Notes: a model not told the origin generated them from the letters alone. DNA of 64,000 nucleotides from Streptomyces cinerochromogenes (GCF_014648635.1 NZ_BMRM01000028.1:16773-80772), one strand, 5' to 3'; positions 34,284 through 43,199 are shown, counted from the stretch's first letter. Program-made: numbers and translations.

Positions 34284-35756
34284 ATGAACGATCCCCTCAC
34301 GACCGCGGCCGATCTCCCGCGGGCCGCCGCGACGCCGGCCGCCGGCACCCCCCACGTCGACGCGGGCGACGCCGGCTACCAGAAGGACCTGAAGTCACGG
34401 CACGTCAACATGATCGCGGTGGGCGGTGCGATCGGCACGGGCCTCTTCCTCGGCGCGGGCGGCCGGCTGCACAGCGCCGGCCCGTCCCTCTTCATCGCCT
34501 ACGCCGTGTGCGGCGTCTTCGCCTTCCTCGTCGTGCGGGCGCTGGGCGAACTCGTGCTCCACCGGCCCTCCTCCGGCGCGTTCGTGTCGTACTCGCGGGA
34601 GTTCATGGGGGAGAGGGGCGCGTACACGGCCGGCTGGCTCTACTTCGTCAACTGGGCGACCACCGCCGTCGCCGACATCACGGCCGTCGCCACCTACGCC
34701 CACTTCTGGTCCGCCTTCTCCGACGTCCCGCAGTGGGTGCTCGCCCTGATCGCCCTGGCCGTCGTGCTGACGGCCAACCTGATCTCGGTGAAGTACTTCG
34801 GCGAGATGGAGTTCTGGTTCGCCGTCATCAAGGTCTCCGCCCTCGTGGTGTTCCTGCTCGTCGGCCTCTACCTGGTGGTCACCCGGCACGACGTCGGCGG
34901 CCACACCCCGGGGCTCGCGACCGTCACCGGCCACGGCGGTCTGTTCCCGCACGGGTGGACGCCGATGCTGCTCCTGATCCAGGGGGTCGTCTTCGCCTAC
35001 GCGGGCGTCGAGCTGTGCGGCATCGCGGCCGGCGAGACCGAACACCCGGAGAAGATCATCCCGAAGGCCGTCAACTCGATCATGTGGCGCGTCGGCTTCT
35101 TCTACGTCGGGTCCGTCGTCCTGCTCGCGCTGCTGCTGCCGTCCTCGGTCTACGCCTCCGGGGAGAGCCCCTTCGTCACCGTCTTCACCAGGCTCGGCGT
35201 CCCGGGCGCGGCCGACGTCATGAACCTCATCGTCCTGACCGCCGCCCTGTCCAGCCTCAATTCGGGCCTGTACTCGACCGGACGCATCCTGCGCTCCATG
35301 TCCCTGTCGGGTTCCGCGCCCCGGTTCACGGGCGTGATGAACCGCGGCGGAGTGCCGTACGGCGGCATCCTGCTGACGGCCGGCTTCGGGGTCCTCGGCG
35401 TCGTCCTCAACTACGCGATGCCCGGCAAGGCGTTCGAGATCGTCATCAACTTCGCCTCGTTCGGCATCATCGGGACCTGGGGCATGATCATGATCTGTTC
35501 GCTGCTGTTCTGGAAGCGCGCGCAGGACGGCACCGTCACCCGTCCCGCCTACCGGCTGCCCTGGGCCCCCTACACCCAGGTGGTCACCCTGGTCTTCCTC
35601 GCCTCCATCGTGGTGCTGATGTGGCAGGACGGCGGTGTCTCCCGCACCACGGTCGAGTGCCTCCCGCTGGTCGTGGGGACGCTGGTGGGCGGCTGGTTCG
35701 TGGTGCGTAGGAACGTTTCCGCGCAGGCCGGGGCCGGCACGACGGGGCAGGAGTGA
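34284..35756 (+). CDS. Amino-acid permease, L-asparagine permease type (APC superfamily)
   Basis: 490 residues, the usual length of bacterial AAT-family amino-acid/proton symporters of the cytoplasmic membrane, with about 12 hydrophobic segments. The N-terminal signature KSRHVNMIAVGGAIGTGLF, followed by GALGEL-like (RALGELVLHRPSSGAF) and WATTAVADITAVATY motifs, is closest to asparagine permeases (AnsP). Substrate choice within the family is an inference. The start ATG has AAGGTGAG 8 bases upstream. The gene stands alone, downstream of a hairpin and a palindromic site. It is not obviously tied to either the giant gene or the biosynthetic cluster, though amino-acid supply to the NRPS is possible. 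Confidence 0.85.
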   Translation: MNDPLTTAADLPRAAATPAAGTPHVDAGDAGYQKDLKSRHVNMIAVGGAIGTGLFLGAGGRLHSAGPSLFIAYAVCGVFAFLVVRALGELVLHRPSSGAFVSYSREFMGERGAYTAGWLYFVNWATTAVADITAVATYAHFWSAFSDVPQWVLALIALAVVLTANLISVKYFGEMEFWFAVIKVSALVVFLLVGLYLVVTRHDVGGHTPGLATVTGHGGLFPHGWTPMLLLIQGVVFAYAGVELCGIAAGETEHPEKIIPKAVNSIMWRVGFFYVGSVVLLALLLPSSVYASGESPFVTVFTRLGVPGAADVMNLIVLTAALSSLNSGLYSTGRILRSMSLSGSAPRFTGVMNRGGVPYGGILLTAGFGVLGVVLNYAMPGKAFEIVINFASFGIIGTWGMIMICSLLFWKRAQDGTVTRPAYRLPWAPYTQVVTLVFLASIVVLMWQDGGVSRTTVECLPLVVGTLVGGWFVVRRNVSAQAGAGTTGQE

Positions 35757-36171
35757 CGCCTCGCTGCCCGAAAGGGCAAAGGGGCAGGCACGGAACGCCG
35801 CAGGCCGAGCGCGGTCGCATAGCGTCCTCGTGCGTCCGTCGATGCCGACCGGTAGCGGATGGCCGGGGCACGGATCCTCCCTCGTGACCTGACCCGCGGA
35901 AGGGCCGGCGGACGTACCCGGGTGCCCGGCGCCGCACAACGGTGCCGGCACCCGTCCCCGCCCCGGTCCGGCCGGGCGGAACCCGGGCGGGCCGCGCCGT
36001 GCGCAACCGTGCTCGACTGCGCCTCGTCGGCCTCGCCCACAGTGCCCCGTCGGGCGGCATCGCCGTCCCTGGGGGCACGCCCGGTCCTGCGGCGGTCCGC
36101 CGGGACCAGGACCTGCGCACACTTTCACATGCCCGAACAGGGCGTTCCCCGCACGACGAAAGGTCTGGACG
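35757..36171. other. Intergenic region between permease and small peptide gene
   Basis: No gene I can support. Just after the permease stop is TGCCC-GAAA-GGGCA (35765-35778), a short hairpin that may help terminate transcription. A second inverted repeat GGTCCTG/CAGGACC (36083-36089 and 36107-36113) encloses a smaller one (GGCGG-T-CCGCC). Two copies of TGCCCGAA (35765 and 36130) belong to the recurring motif described in the findings. Confidence 0.55.
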
Positions 36172-36321
36172 ATGCAAAGCAATCGCCGGAGGAGCCTCGG
36201 TGCTCTCGTGGGCGGTCTGATCGCGGCCGTGCTGGCGTTCGGCGCCGTGGCCACGGTCGCCGCGGTCGACCATCCCGGAAGCACGCACAGCACCGCCGGG
36301 GTCTTCCCCCCGTCCTGGTGA
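36172..36321 (+). CDS. 49-residue secreted or membrane-anchored peptide
   Basis: Short frame starting ATG with AAAGG 8-9 bases upstream. The product has a basic N-terminus (QSNRRRS), one hydrophobic segment of about 22 residues (ALVGGLIAAVLAFGAVATVAAV) and a short polar tail ending VFPPSW. A 17-bp hairpin begins 7 bases after its stop, which strongly supports a real transcription unit ending here. There is no Cys, so it is not a lipoprotein. It could be a small membrane protein, a signal-peptide-bearing precursor of a roughly 20-residue peptide, or a leader peptide for the next gene. I do not recognise the family. Confidence 0.55.
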   Translation: MQSNRRRSLGALVGGLIAAVLAFGAVATVAAVDHPGSTHSTAGVFPPSW

Positions 36322-36328
36322 CGACCGC

Positions 36329-36369
36329 CCCCGCCCGGCCGGGAGTGCGCATCTCCCGGCCGGGCGGGG
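36329..36369 (+). terminator. Strong hairpin terminator after the small peptide gene
   Basis: A perfect 17-bp GC-rich inverted repeat (left arm 36329-36345, right arm 36353-36369) with the 7-base loop TGCGCAT. It is the strongest short hairpin noticed in the window. Confidence 0.85.
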
Positions 36370-36421
36370 TGCGTGGGGCCGGTTCGCCCGCCGGCGGACG
36401 GCTCATCCCTTCGACGCGGTC

Positions 36422-36459
36422 GGACGTTCCTCGTCGTGGGTGGCACTCCCCCAACGTCC
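36422..36459. promoter_or_regulatory. Inverted repeat upstream of secreted-protein gene
   Basis: GGACGTT at 36422 and AACGTCC at 36453 form perfect 7-base arms 24 bases apart, about 65 bases before the next start codon. This may be an operator or a transcript stem; no regulator is identified. Confidence 0.3.
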
Positions 36460-36523
36460 CGCACATCGACCCACCGCCGGTATCGGCTGTTTTTGCGTAC
36501 CACCGAACGGAACGGAGAACGTC

Positions 36524-36907
36524 ATGAAGCTGACCTCCAAGGCGGCCCGCAAGGCCTCCCTGGCCATCGGTGCGGTGTCCTGCCTGACCGGAGCCGTGCT
36601 GGCGGGCACGGCGGGGCCGGCGTCGGCCGCCACCGCCCACACCTTCAAGGTCTGCGCGTACGGCAACTACACCGCCTACGCGACCCTCCCCCAGCAGGGC
36701 GGCATCTCCACCACGCTCATCTCGCCCGGCACGTGCGGGCAGCTCCCCCTCGTCTCCGGCAGCACGTACGGCAAGGTGTACGGCGTCTACAACACCAACC
36801 CCGACAAGAGCTTCTACGTCGGCACGGCCCACTTCACCGCCTCGAAGGGCTGGACGGGTGCCGCGAAGGGTACGACCACCAACCACTACCTGGTGGACCT
36901 CGGCTGA
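36524..36907 (+). CDS. Small secreted protein of unknown function
   Basis: 127 residues, ATG preceded by GGAG at a 7-base spacing. A clear Sec signal peptide is visible: basic MKLTSKAARKAS, hydrophobic core, and cleavage after an AxA (GPASA) near residue 36, leaving about 91 mature residues. The mature part is beta-prone, rich in Gly, Thr and Tyr, and has two cysteines (VCAYG and GTCGQL) likely to form one disulfide outside the cell. I recognise no enzymatic motif. It lies downstream of a strong terminator and 53 bases before the P450 gene, with which it may share a transcript. Confidence 0.8.
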   Translation: MKLTSKAARKASLAIGAVSCLTGAVLAGTAGPASAATAHTFKVCAYGNYTAYATLPQQGGISTTLISPGTCGQLPLVSGSTYGKVYGVYNTNPDKSFYVGTAHFTASKGWTGAAKGTTTNHYLVDLG

Positions 36908-36960
36908 CGCACCGCCCGCACCCGCACCCCTCCTCCGCCCCGCGTCTCCCAAGGAGCCCC

Positions 36961-38160
36961 ATGCCGACGGCCGGCATCCTCGACCTCGCCGCGCTGGGCG
37001 AGGAGTTCGTCAACGACCCCTACCCGGTGTACGCGGCGCTCAGCGAGACCGGCCCCGTGCACCGGGTGCGGGTGCCCGAGGGCTACGAGGCGTGGCTCGT
37101 CGTCGGGTACGAAGCCGCGCGGGCCGCGCTCGCCGACCCCCGCCTCGTCAAGTCCTGGGCGCGGGCGGCACCCACCTTCTCCGTGGTGCGGCCGGCCTCC
37201 GGACCGAACATGCTCAACTCCGACCCGCCGGACCACGGCCGGCTGCGCAAGCTGGTCGCCCGCGAGTTCACCCCGCGCCGGGTCGAGCGACTGGCCCCGC
37301 GCGTCGAGGAGATCACCGAGGCGCTGCTCGACGCGATGCGGGCACGGCCGGACGGGCGGGCCGACCTCGTCGAGGCCCTGGCGTTCCCGCTGTCCATGAC
37401 GGTGATCTGCGAACTGCTCGGCGTACCGACGCTGGACCGCGCCGCGTTCCGGACCTGGAGCACCGACGTGTTCTCCCACCCCGATCCGCAGGTGCGGGGG
37501 AAGGCGAGCCGGGAGATGGGCGCCTACCTCGCCCGGCTGCTGGACGACAAGCGCCGCGAGGCCGGCGACGACCTGATGAGCGCCCTGGTCCGCACCAGTG
37601 ACGACGACGGCGACCGGCTCAGCCCGGAGGAACTGGTCGGCACCGCCTGGCTGCTGTTGGTGGCGGGTCACGAGACCACGGCCAACCTGATCTCCAACGG
37701 CGTGCTGGCCCTGCTCACCCACCCCGGGCAACTCGCCGCGCTGCGCGCGGACATGAGCCTCGTCGACGCGGCGGTGGAGGAGATGCTGCGCTACGACGGA
37801 CCGGTGGAGGCGGCGACGTTCCGCTTCACCACCGAACCGGTCGACATCGGCGGCACGGTGATCCCCGGCGGCGGCGAGCCGGTCCTGGTCGTCGTCGCCG
37901 ACGCCAACCGCGACCCGGCTCGCTTCCCCGACCCGGACCGCTTCGACATCCGCCGCCCCGCGCGGGGCCACATCGCCTTCGGACACGGCATCCACCACTG
38001 CCTCGGCGCCCCGCTCGCACGGCTGGAGGCCCGTACCGCCGTCCGGGCCCTGCTACGGCGCTTCCCCGATCTCCGCCTGGACACCAGCCCGGCGGCCGTC
38101 GCCTGGCGGCCCGGCATGCTCGTCCACGGCCCCCGGCGGCTGCCGGTGCGGTGGGGGTGA
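36961..38160 (+). CDS. Cytochrome P450
   Basis: 399 residues, typical of soluble bacterial class I P450s. The start ATG has AAGGAG at a 4-base spacing. Signatures: I-helix oxygen-binding GHETT at 236-240, ExxR in EEMLRYDGP (about 276), and the haem loop FGHGIHHCLGAPLARLE with axial Cys347. The style resembles CYP105/CYP107 enzymes that hydroxylate or epoxidise secondary metabolites, using ferredoxin and NADPH-ferredoxin reductase; neither partner is encoded next to it. It lies 1.9 kb from the NRPS genes and is separated by the lipoprotein gene, so membership in the cluster is possible but unproven. Substrate unknown. Confidence 0.95.
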   Translation: MPTAGILDLAALGEEFVNDPYPVYAALSETGPVHRVRVPEGYEAWLVVGYEAARAALADPRLVKSWARAAPTFSVVRPASGPNMLNSDPPDHGRLRKLVAREFTPRRVERLAPRVEEITEALLDAMRARPDGRADLVEALAFPLSMTVICELLGVPTLDRAAFRTWSTDVFSHPDPQVRGKASREMGAYLARLLDDKRREAGDDLMSALVRTSDDDGDRLSPEELVGTAWLLLVAGHETTANLISNGVLALLTHPGQLAALRADMSLVDAAVEEMLRYDGPVEAATFRFTTEPVDIGGTVIPGGGEPVLVVVADANRDPARFPDPDRFDIRRPARGHIAFGHGIHHCLGAPLARLEARTAVRALLRRFPDLRLDTSPAAVAWRPGMLVHGPRRLPVRWG

Positions 38161-38466
38161 CGGCACCGGAAGCGGGTGTCCGTGCACAACCGCTGCCTCT
38201 TCGGACAGTGCCTCCGCGGACGCGGGGTCCGGTGATCCGGCGGCCCTAGAGTGCTCTCGACCGGCCCTCCCGATCGGCAGTCCCGGGCGCCTTCCACGCG
38301 CTCCCGTGGCGATCAGGCCGTCCGCCCCCCCCCGTGATCCGCCGCGGTCCCCGACGGCCCGGAGCCCTTCCGGCCGGGGCCCTTCCGCGCGGCTGCGGAC
38401 CGCACCCGCCCGAAGGCGACGAGCGGTCCGCGGATCAGTGAGACCCCAAGACGAGGCACACATTCG
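38161..38466. other. Intergenic region upstream of the peptide-binding lipoprotein
   Basis: No gene seen. A TAGAGT hexamer at 38247-38252 matches a Streptomyces -10 box, but I see no matching -35, and it would leave a leader of roughly 210 bases. TTCGGACA (the reverse of TGTCCGAA) lies at 38200-38207, upstream of that box. A run of nine or more C lies near 38326. Confidence 0.4.
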
Positions 38467-40032
38467 GTGAACATGCTCAACCAGTGGCCGGCCCGGCTCG
38501 CCCCCGCCGGACTGGCGCTCGCTCTGCTGACCGGGTGCACCACCCTCGGCGAGAGCCCCCGCGTGGTGGTCGGGATGTCCGACGGCGTGCTCGCCACGGA
38601 CCCGGCCTCCGGCTACGACCCCGGCTCGTGGCTGTTGTTCAACAATGTCTTCCAGTCGCTGCTCAGTTTTCCCGCCGGAGGAACCGAACCCGAGCCGGAC
38701 GCCGCCGACACGTGCTCTTTCACGGACGGCCACGCCAAGACCTACACATGCGTTCTCAAGGACGGTCTGCGATTCAGCAACGGAGACCCCCTGACGTCAC
38801 AGGACGTCAAATTCTCCTTCGACCGCACCGTGCGCATCAACGACCCGGCCGGCCCGGCGGTCATGTTCGGTTCTCTGGACCGTATCGAGACGCCGGACGA
38901 GCGGACCGTCATATTCAAGCTGAAAGTCCCGGACGCCACGTTCCCCAGCAAAATAGCGTCCGGCGCGGGCTCCATCGTGGATCACCGGCAGTACGACCCG
39001 AGGGAGCTGCGCACGGACGGCGCGGCGGTCGGTTCCGGACCCTACAAGCTGGACCACTTCAGCAAGGGCGAGGCCGTCTTCTCGGTCAACGAGCACTACA
39101 AGGGGAACGCCAGGGTGAAGAACTCCGGCGTCCGGCTGAGGTTCTTCCACGGCGACCAGGACGCCCTCCAGCGGGCCCTCGTCGACGGCCGGGTCGACAT
39201 CGCCTACCGGGGCCTGACCGCCCTGGACATCTCCGACCTCAGCCTCCAGATCGGCCACCGGGACGTCGAGGTGGTGGAGGGCAGCAGCGCCGAGGTCCAG
39301 CACCTGGTCTTCGACATGCGCGACCCCGTCGCCGGGAGACTCTCCGTACGCAGGGCCATCGCCCACGTGCTCGACCGGGACGCCCTCGTCAAGGAGGTCT
39401 ACCGGGACACGGCGATCCCGCTCTACTCGATCGTCCCGGCCGGCATCGGCGGCCACACGACGGCCTTCTTCGACCGGTACGGCGGCCGTCCCTCCAGGGA
39501 GGCGGCCGCCGCCGTGCTGCGCGCCGACGGCATCACCGGCAAGGTGAGGCTGACCCTCTGGTCCACCCCCGTCCGCTACGGCCCGGCCACGGACCAGGAG
39601 ATGCGGGCGATCGCCGCACAGCTCAACGCCAGCGGGCTGTTCGACGCCGACGTGAAGTCCGTGCGGTTCGACCGGTACGAGCGGGACATCGCCGCGGGCA
39701 GGTACGGGGTCTACGTCAAGGGCTGGGTGCCGGACTACCCCGACGCCGACAACTTCACGGCCCCCTTCTTCGGCAAGGGCAACGTCCTGGGCAACCACTA
39801 CGAGAACCGCACCGTCACCGACGAGCTGATCCCGAGTACCGCCGCCGAGAGCCACCGCGAGGATGCCGACGAGGCGTTCGGCGAGCTGCAGGACATCGTG
39901 GCCCGGGAGATCCCCGTCCTGCCGGTGTGGCAGGCCAAGCAGTACGCGGTCGTCCGCGACGGCGTCCACGGCGTCGACTACTGCCTGGACCCTTCCACGG
40001 TGTTCCGCTTCTGGGAGATCAGCAAGGACTGA
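38467..40032 (+). CDS. Peptide-binding lipoprotein (SBP family 5), orphan
   Basis: 521 residues from GTG; an ATG two codons later is the alternative, but GAGG is better spaced for the GTG. The signal peptide ends in the lipobox LLTGC (Cys24), so the protein should be anchored to the outer face of the membrane. The body follows the DppA/OppA/NikA plan: GLRFSNGDPLTSQDVKFSF near 100, GSGPYKL near 195, and a C-terminal WVPDYPDADNF. Such proteins deliver peptides to an ABC importer, yet no permease or ATPase genes are adjacent. Two rare ATA codons (38911, 38953) and a locally lower GC content are unlike the neighbours. It converges on the first NRPS gene and may relate to uptake or self-protection; this is inference. 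Confidence 0.88.
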   Translation: MNMLNQWPARLAPAGLALALLTGCTTLGESPRVVVGMSDGVLATDPASGYDPGSWLLFNNVFQSLLSFPAGGTEPEPDAADTCSFTDGHAKTYTCVLKDGLRFSNGDPLTSQDVKFSFDRTVRINDPAGPAVMFGSLDRIETPDERTVIFKLKVPDATFPSKIASGAGSIVDHRQYDPRELRTDGAAVGSGPYKLDHFSKGEAVFSVNEHYKGNARVKNSGVRLRFFHGDQDALQRALVDGRVDIAYRGLTALDISDLSLQIGHRDVEVVEGSSAEVQHLVFDMRDPVAGRLSVRRAIAHVLDRDALVKEVYRDTAIPLYSIVPAGIGGHTTAFFDRYGGRPSREAAAAVLRADGITGKVRLTLWSTPVRYGPATDQEMRAIAAQLNASGLFDADVKSVRFDRYERDIAAGRYGVYVKGWVPDYPDADNFTAPFFGKGNVLGNHYENRTVTDELIPSTAAESHREDADEAFGELQDIVAREIPVLPVWQAKQYAVVRDGVHGVDYCLDPSTVFRFWEISKD

Positions 40033-40045
40033 CCGGGCCCCGGGG

Positions 40046-40089
40046 GCCTTCGCCGGTGCCCGGCCTGCCGTGCGGGCCCCGGCGAAGGC
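40046..40089. terminator. Bidirectional terminator hairpin between convergent genes
   Basis: GCCTTCGCCGG (40046-40056) pairs perfectly with CCGGCGAAGGC (40079-40089). After one mismatch an inner GCCC/GGGC continues the stem. The hairpin sits between the stop codons of the lipoprotein gene and the convergent NRPS gene, so it can serve both. Confidence 0.75.
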
Positions 40090-40093
40090 GGGG

Positions 40094-42940
40094 TCAGGGC
40101 CGGGTGCGCAGACCGGTGATCACCGTGGCCAGGCCCTGGACGGTCGGGGTGTCGAAGAACACGTGCAGCGGCACCTCGACGCCCAGCCGGTCCAGGATCC
40201 GTGCCGAGATCCGGGCCACCGTGACCGAGTGTCCGCCGAGGTCGAACAGGTCCTCGGTGTCGCCCACCTCCGGCACCCGCAGCACCTCGCACCAGATCCG
40301 CCGTACCGACTCCGCCACGTCCTCCTCCCGTTCCGCCCCGGAGGCCCCGTCCGTCCGGCCGGCCCCAGCCACCTGGTCCGCCCCGTCCGCGGGTGCCGGG
40401 TCCGGCGGGGACGGGAGCGCCGGGCGGTCGAGCTTGCCGTTCGGGGTGACCGGCAGGCTCCCCACGGAGACGAACACCTCGGGCACCATGTACGCGGGCA
40501 GCGACGCGGCCAGCGCGCGCCTCAGGTCGCCCGGGTCCGCCCCGCCGACGACGTACCCCACCAGCCTGTCCTCCCGTACCGCGGCGGCGGCCTGGTCCAC
40601 CCCGGGCACGGCGAGCAGCCGGGACTCGATCTCGCCCAGCTCGATCCGGTACCCCCGCAGCTTGACCTGGCCGTCGGTCCGGCCGAGGAAGTCGAGCCGC
40701 CCGTCGTCGAGCCGCCGCGCCCGGTCCCCGGTGCGGTACATGCGGCTGCCCGGCGGCCCGAAGGGGTCCGGCAGGAAACGCTCCCGGTCCAGCTCCGGCC
40801 GGCCGAGGTAGCCGCGGGCGAGTCCGGCGCCGGCCAGGTAGAGGTCACCGGAGCCGCCCACCGGCACCGGTGACAGGCGCCCGTCGAGCACGTACGCCCG
40901 GGTGTTCGCCAGCGGACGGCCGATCGTCACCCGCTCCGGGTCGGGACCGACCTCGTCCGCCGTGGACCAGACGGTCGCCTCGGTCGGCCCGTACAGGTTG
41001 ACGAGCCTGCCGACCCTCGGGCGCAGCCGCCGGGCCAGCGCCAGGGGGAGCGCCTCCCCGCCGGTGACCGCCGTGATCCCCGGCCCGCTGAAGCCGGCGT
41101 CCAGGAGCATCGCCCAGCCGGTCGGCGTCGCCTGCATGTGGGTCACCCGGGCCCGGTCGACCAGTTCGCGCAGCGCCGCGCCGTCACGCGTGCGGGTCCC
41201 GTCCGCCATGACCACCGTGCCGCCGGTGACCAGCGGCAGGAAGAACTCCGGTACGGACATGTCGAACGCCGCCGAGGCCGCCGCCAGCCAGCGGTCCCCC
41301 GGCCGGGAGTCCAGCAGGTCCCGCATCGACAGCAGCAGGTTGACCAGGGACCGGTGCTCGATCCGCACGCCCTTGGGGCGGCCGGTCGAGCCGGAGGTGT
41401 AGATGACGTAGGCCAGGTCGTCGGGGGACGGGGACGGGGGAGGGGACGCGTCGGCCGCCGGGGCGAAGGGCGCGGGATCCTCGGCGGCGGCCACCAGGTC
41501 GGCGTCCCCCAGTTCGCAGGCGGCTCCCGAGTCCGCGACGATGAACTCCAGGCGCTCCGCCGGGTACTCCGGGTCGAGGGGAAGATACGCCGCCCCGGCC
41601 TTGAGGACACCGAGCAGCCCGGCCGGCAGCAGCTCCGTCCGGCCCGCCCGCACCGCGACCAGATCTCCCGGACCGACGCCCTTGCCGCGCAGCCGGCCGG
41701 CGACGCGGGCCGCGACGGCGTCCAGTTCCGCGTAGGTGAGCCGGCGGTTCCCGTGGACCACGGCGACCGCGCCGGGCCCGCGGGCCACCTGCTCCGCGAA
41801 CAGTTCCGGGACGGTCACCCGGGAACGGCCCGCGGGCGTGCCGCCGTGCGCGGCGAGCAGCCGGTTCTCCTCCTCCGCGGGGCCCGGCAGGGGCAGTCCG
41901 GCCAGCACCGTGTCCGGGGCGGTCGCGACATGGCTCAGCACGGCCAGCCAGTGCCGGGCGATGCCCCGGACGCCGTCGCCCGTCAGCGAGGCCGGCGGGT
42001 GGCGGAAGGCCGCCTCGATGCCGTCCGGGGTGTCCAGCACGGCGATGTCGAGGGCGTGGCGGACGGGGACGGCCCGCGCTCCCCGTTCCACCGTGGCGAC
42101 GACACCGGGGAAGCGCGGCGCCGAGGTCCACCGCCGGTAGGCCAGCCGGACGGGGGCCGGGCCCGGCCCCTGCCCGACGCGGGCCGGCGGGACGTCGCGC
42201 ACCCGGTGCAGTGCGCGCAGCCCGGCACCGACCTGGCGGGCGAACTCCGCGAACGGGGTGCCGCCCCGCGGCGCGGAGGAGAAGGGCAGCTCGGTGACGA
42301 GGGCACCGATGCGCGCGTGCTCGCCCGGGGTGCGCGTGTCGAGGTCGAGGGCCGTGGCCGGCGCCGTGTTGCCGTACCGGAACAGCACGGCGTGCACGGA
42401 CGCCACCAGCAGCACGAAGGGGGTGACACCGATGTGCTCGGCCACCGCATGGAGCGCGTCCCGCAGCCTCCCCGCCGTCCGCACCTCCAGCGGCCCGCCG
42501 TCCCCGGCCCCCCGGACGCCCCCGGACGGCCCGGGGAGGCGCAGCTCGCCGTCGACCGGATGGTCCGCCCAGTACCGCCGCGCCAGCGGCAGGGCGGCGA
42601 CGATCCGCAGCTCCTCGCTTCCGGTGGGAGGAAGCACCGGCAGGCCCGGATCGACGCGCAGCACCTCCGCGCGGTAGGACGCGGCGAGATCGCTCACGAA
42701 CACGTCCACCGACCGCTCGTCGAAGACCCGCCGGGACGCGACGACCAGCAGCCGGTACGCGCGTGGTCCGACCGGCTGGAGCACCGAACGGAACAGCCGG
42801 CCACGGGTGAGGACCGGGTGCCTGCGCAGCACGGCCCCGCGGGCGCGGTCGAGTGCCGCGGTGTCGAGATCGCCGTGGAAGAGAACGGAGAACGACAGGA
42901 AGTGCTCGGCACCATCCTCGTCGAGCAGCTCATCGGGCAT
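40094..42940 (-). CDS. NRPS module C*-A-T, degenerate condensation domain, glycine-like code
   Basis: 948 residues; ATG with AGGA 8 bases upstream. Longer in-frame starts would run into the divergent gene. Residues 1-365 are condensation-like, but the HHxxxDG motif is replaced by SRRVFDE (69-75), losing the catalytic His. Residues 375-850 are an adenylation domain with YTSGSTGRPKG (about 513), NLYGPTEATVW and NGKLDR. The pocket residues I read are D-M-P-Q-V-G-L-V-W-K, close to the glycine code DILQLGLIWK. Residues 870-945 are a thiolation domain, FDLGGHSV with Ser905 for phosphopantetheine. There is no thioesterase, so its product must be passed on. In rimosamides an acyl-glycine unit is attached to the detoxin core, which would suit this protein. 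Divergent from the next NRPS. Confidence 0.9.
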   Translation of the reverse strand: MPDELLDEDGAEHFLSFSVLFHGDLDTAALDRARGAVLRRHPVLTRGRLFRSVLQPVGPRAYRLLVVASRRVFDERSVDVFVSDLAASYRAEVLRVDPGLPVLPPTGSEELRIVAALPLARRYWADHPVDGELRLPGPSGGVRGAGDGGPLEVRTAGRLRDALHAVAEHIGVTPFVLLVASVHAVLFRYGNTAPATALDLDTRTPGEHARIGALVTELPFSSAPRGGTPFAEFARQVGAGLRALHRVRDVPPARVGQGPGPAPVRLAYRRWTSAPRFPGVVATVERGARAVPVRHALDIAVLDTPDGIEAAFRHPPASLTGDGVRGIARHWLAVLSHVATAPDTVLAGLPLPGPAEEENRLLAAHGGTPAGRSRVTVPELFAEQVARGPGAVAVVHGNRRLTYAELDAVAARVAGRLRGKGVGPGDLVAVRAGRTELLPAGLLGVLKAGAAYLPLDPEYPAERLEFIVADSGAACELGDADLVAAAEDPAPFAPAADASPPPSPSPDDLAYVIYTSGSTGRPKGVRIEHRSLVNLLLSMRDLLDSRPGDRWLAAASAAFDMSVPEFFLPLVTGGTVVMADGTRTRDGAALRELVDRARVTHMQATPTGWAMLLDAGFSGPGITAVTGGEALPLALARRLRPRVGRLVNLYGPTEATVWSTADEVGPDPERVTIGRPLANTRAYVLDGRLSPVPVGGSGDLYLAGAGLARGYLGRPELDRERFLPDPFGPPGSRMYRTGDRARRLDDGRLDFLGRTDGQVKLRGYRIELGEIESRLLAVPGVDQAAAAVREDRLVGYVVGGADPGDLRRALAASLPAYMVPEVFVSVGSLPVTPNGKLDRPALPSPPDPAPADGADQVAGAGRTDGASGAEREEDVAESVRRIWCEVLRVPEVGDTEDLFDLGGHSVTVARISARILDRLGVEVPLHVFFDTPTVQGLATVITGLRTRP

Positions 42941-43199
42941 GGAAAAGGTCCTGTCACCGTCAGGGGAATGGAACTCGATCTGCCTGATCTTCGCTGCCGC
43001 GGGGACTATTTCGAGACTTCCGGCCGAGCCTGCCCGAATGCGCGATCGGTGTGCCCGAAAAGTCATTGACCGGCACTCCGGGCGGACCAATGATCGGTGT
43101 GTCGACGGGGCCGAAAATCGTTGCCCGAATCGTTTCCACCGTCCATAGCGTGCGTGCCCGACCGCACGAAGGTGACGAGCCCGAGGGGAAAAGCCGGCC
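42941..43199. promoter_or_regulatory. Divergent NRPS promoter region with direct repeats
   Basis: This gap must hold both NRPS promoters. It contains GATCGGTGTG twice (43044-43053 and 43092-43101, 48 bases apart) and TGCCCGAA three times (43031, 43052, 43122). Rightward, TTGCCC (43121) and TAGCGT (43146), spaced 19 bases, are a weak promoter candidate; TTGACC at 43066 with AATGAT 17 bases on is another. The repeats look like a multi-copy binding site for a regulator that would switch both directions together. TTGCCCGAAT at 43121 also matches the AdpA consensus TGGCSNGWWY at nine of ten positions. Confidence 0.5.

Noticed and set aside
35942..36220. Possible 92-codon gene before the small peptide
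   Set aside because: It has no ribosome site and overlaps the better-supported 49-residue peptide, and its Arg/Pro/Ala-rich translation shows no structure.
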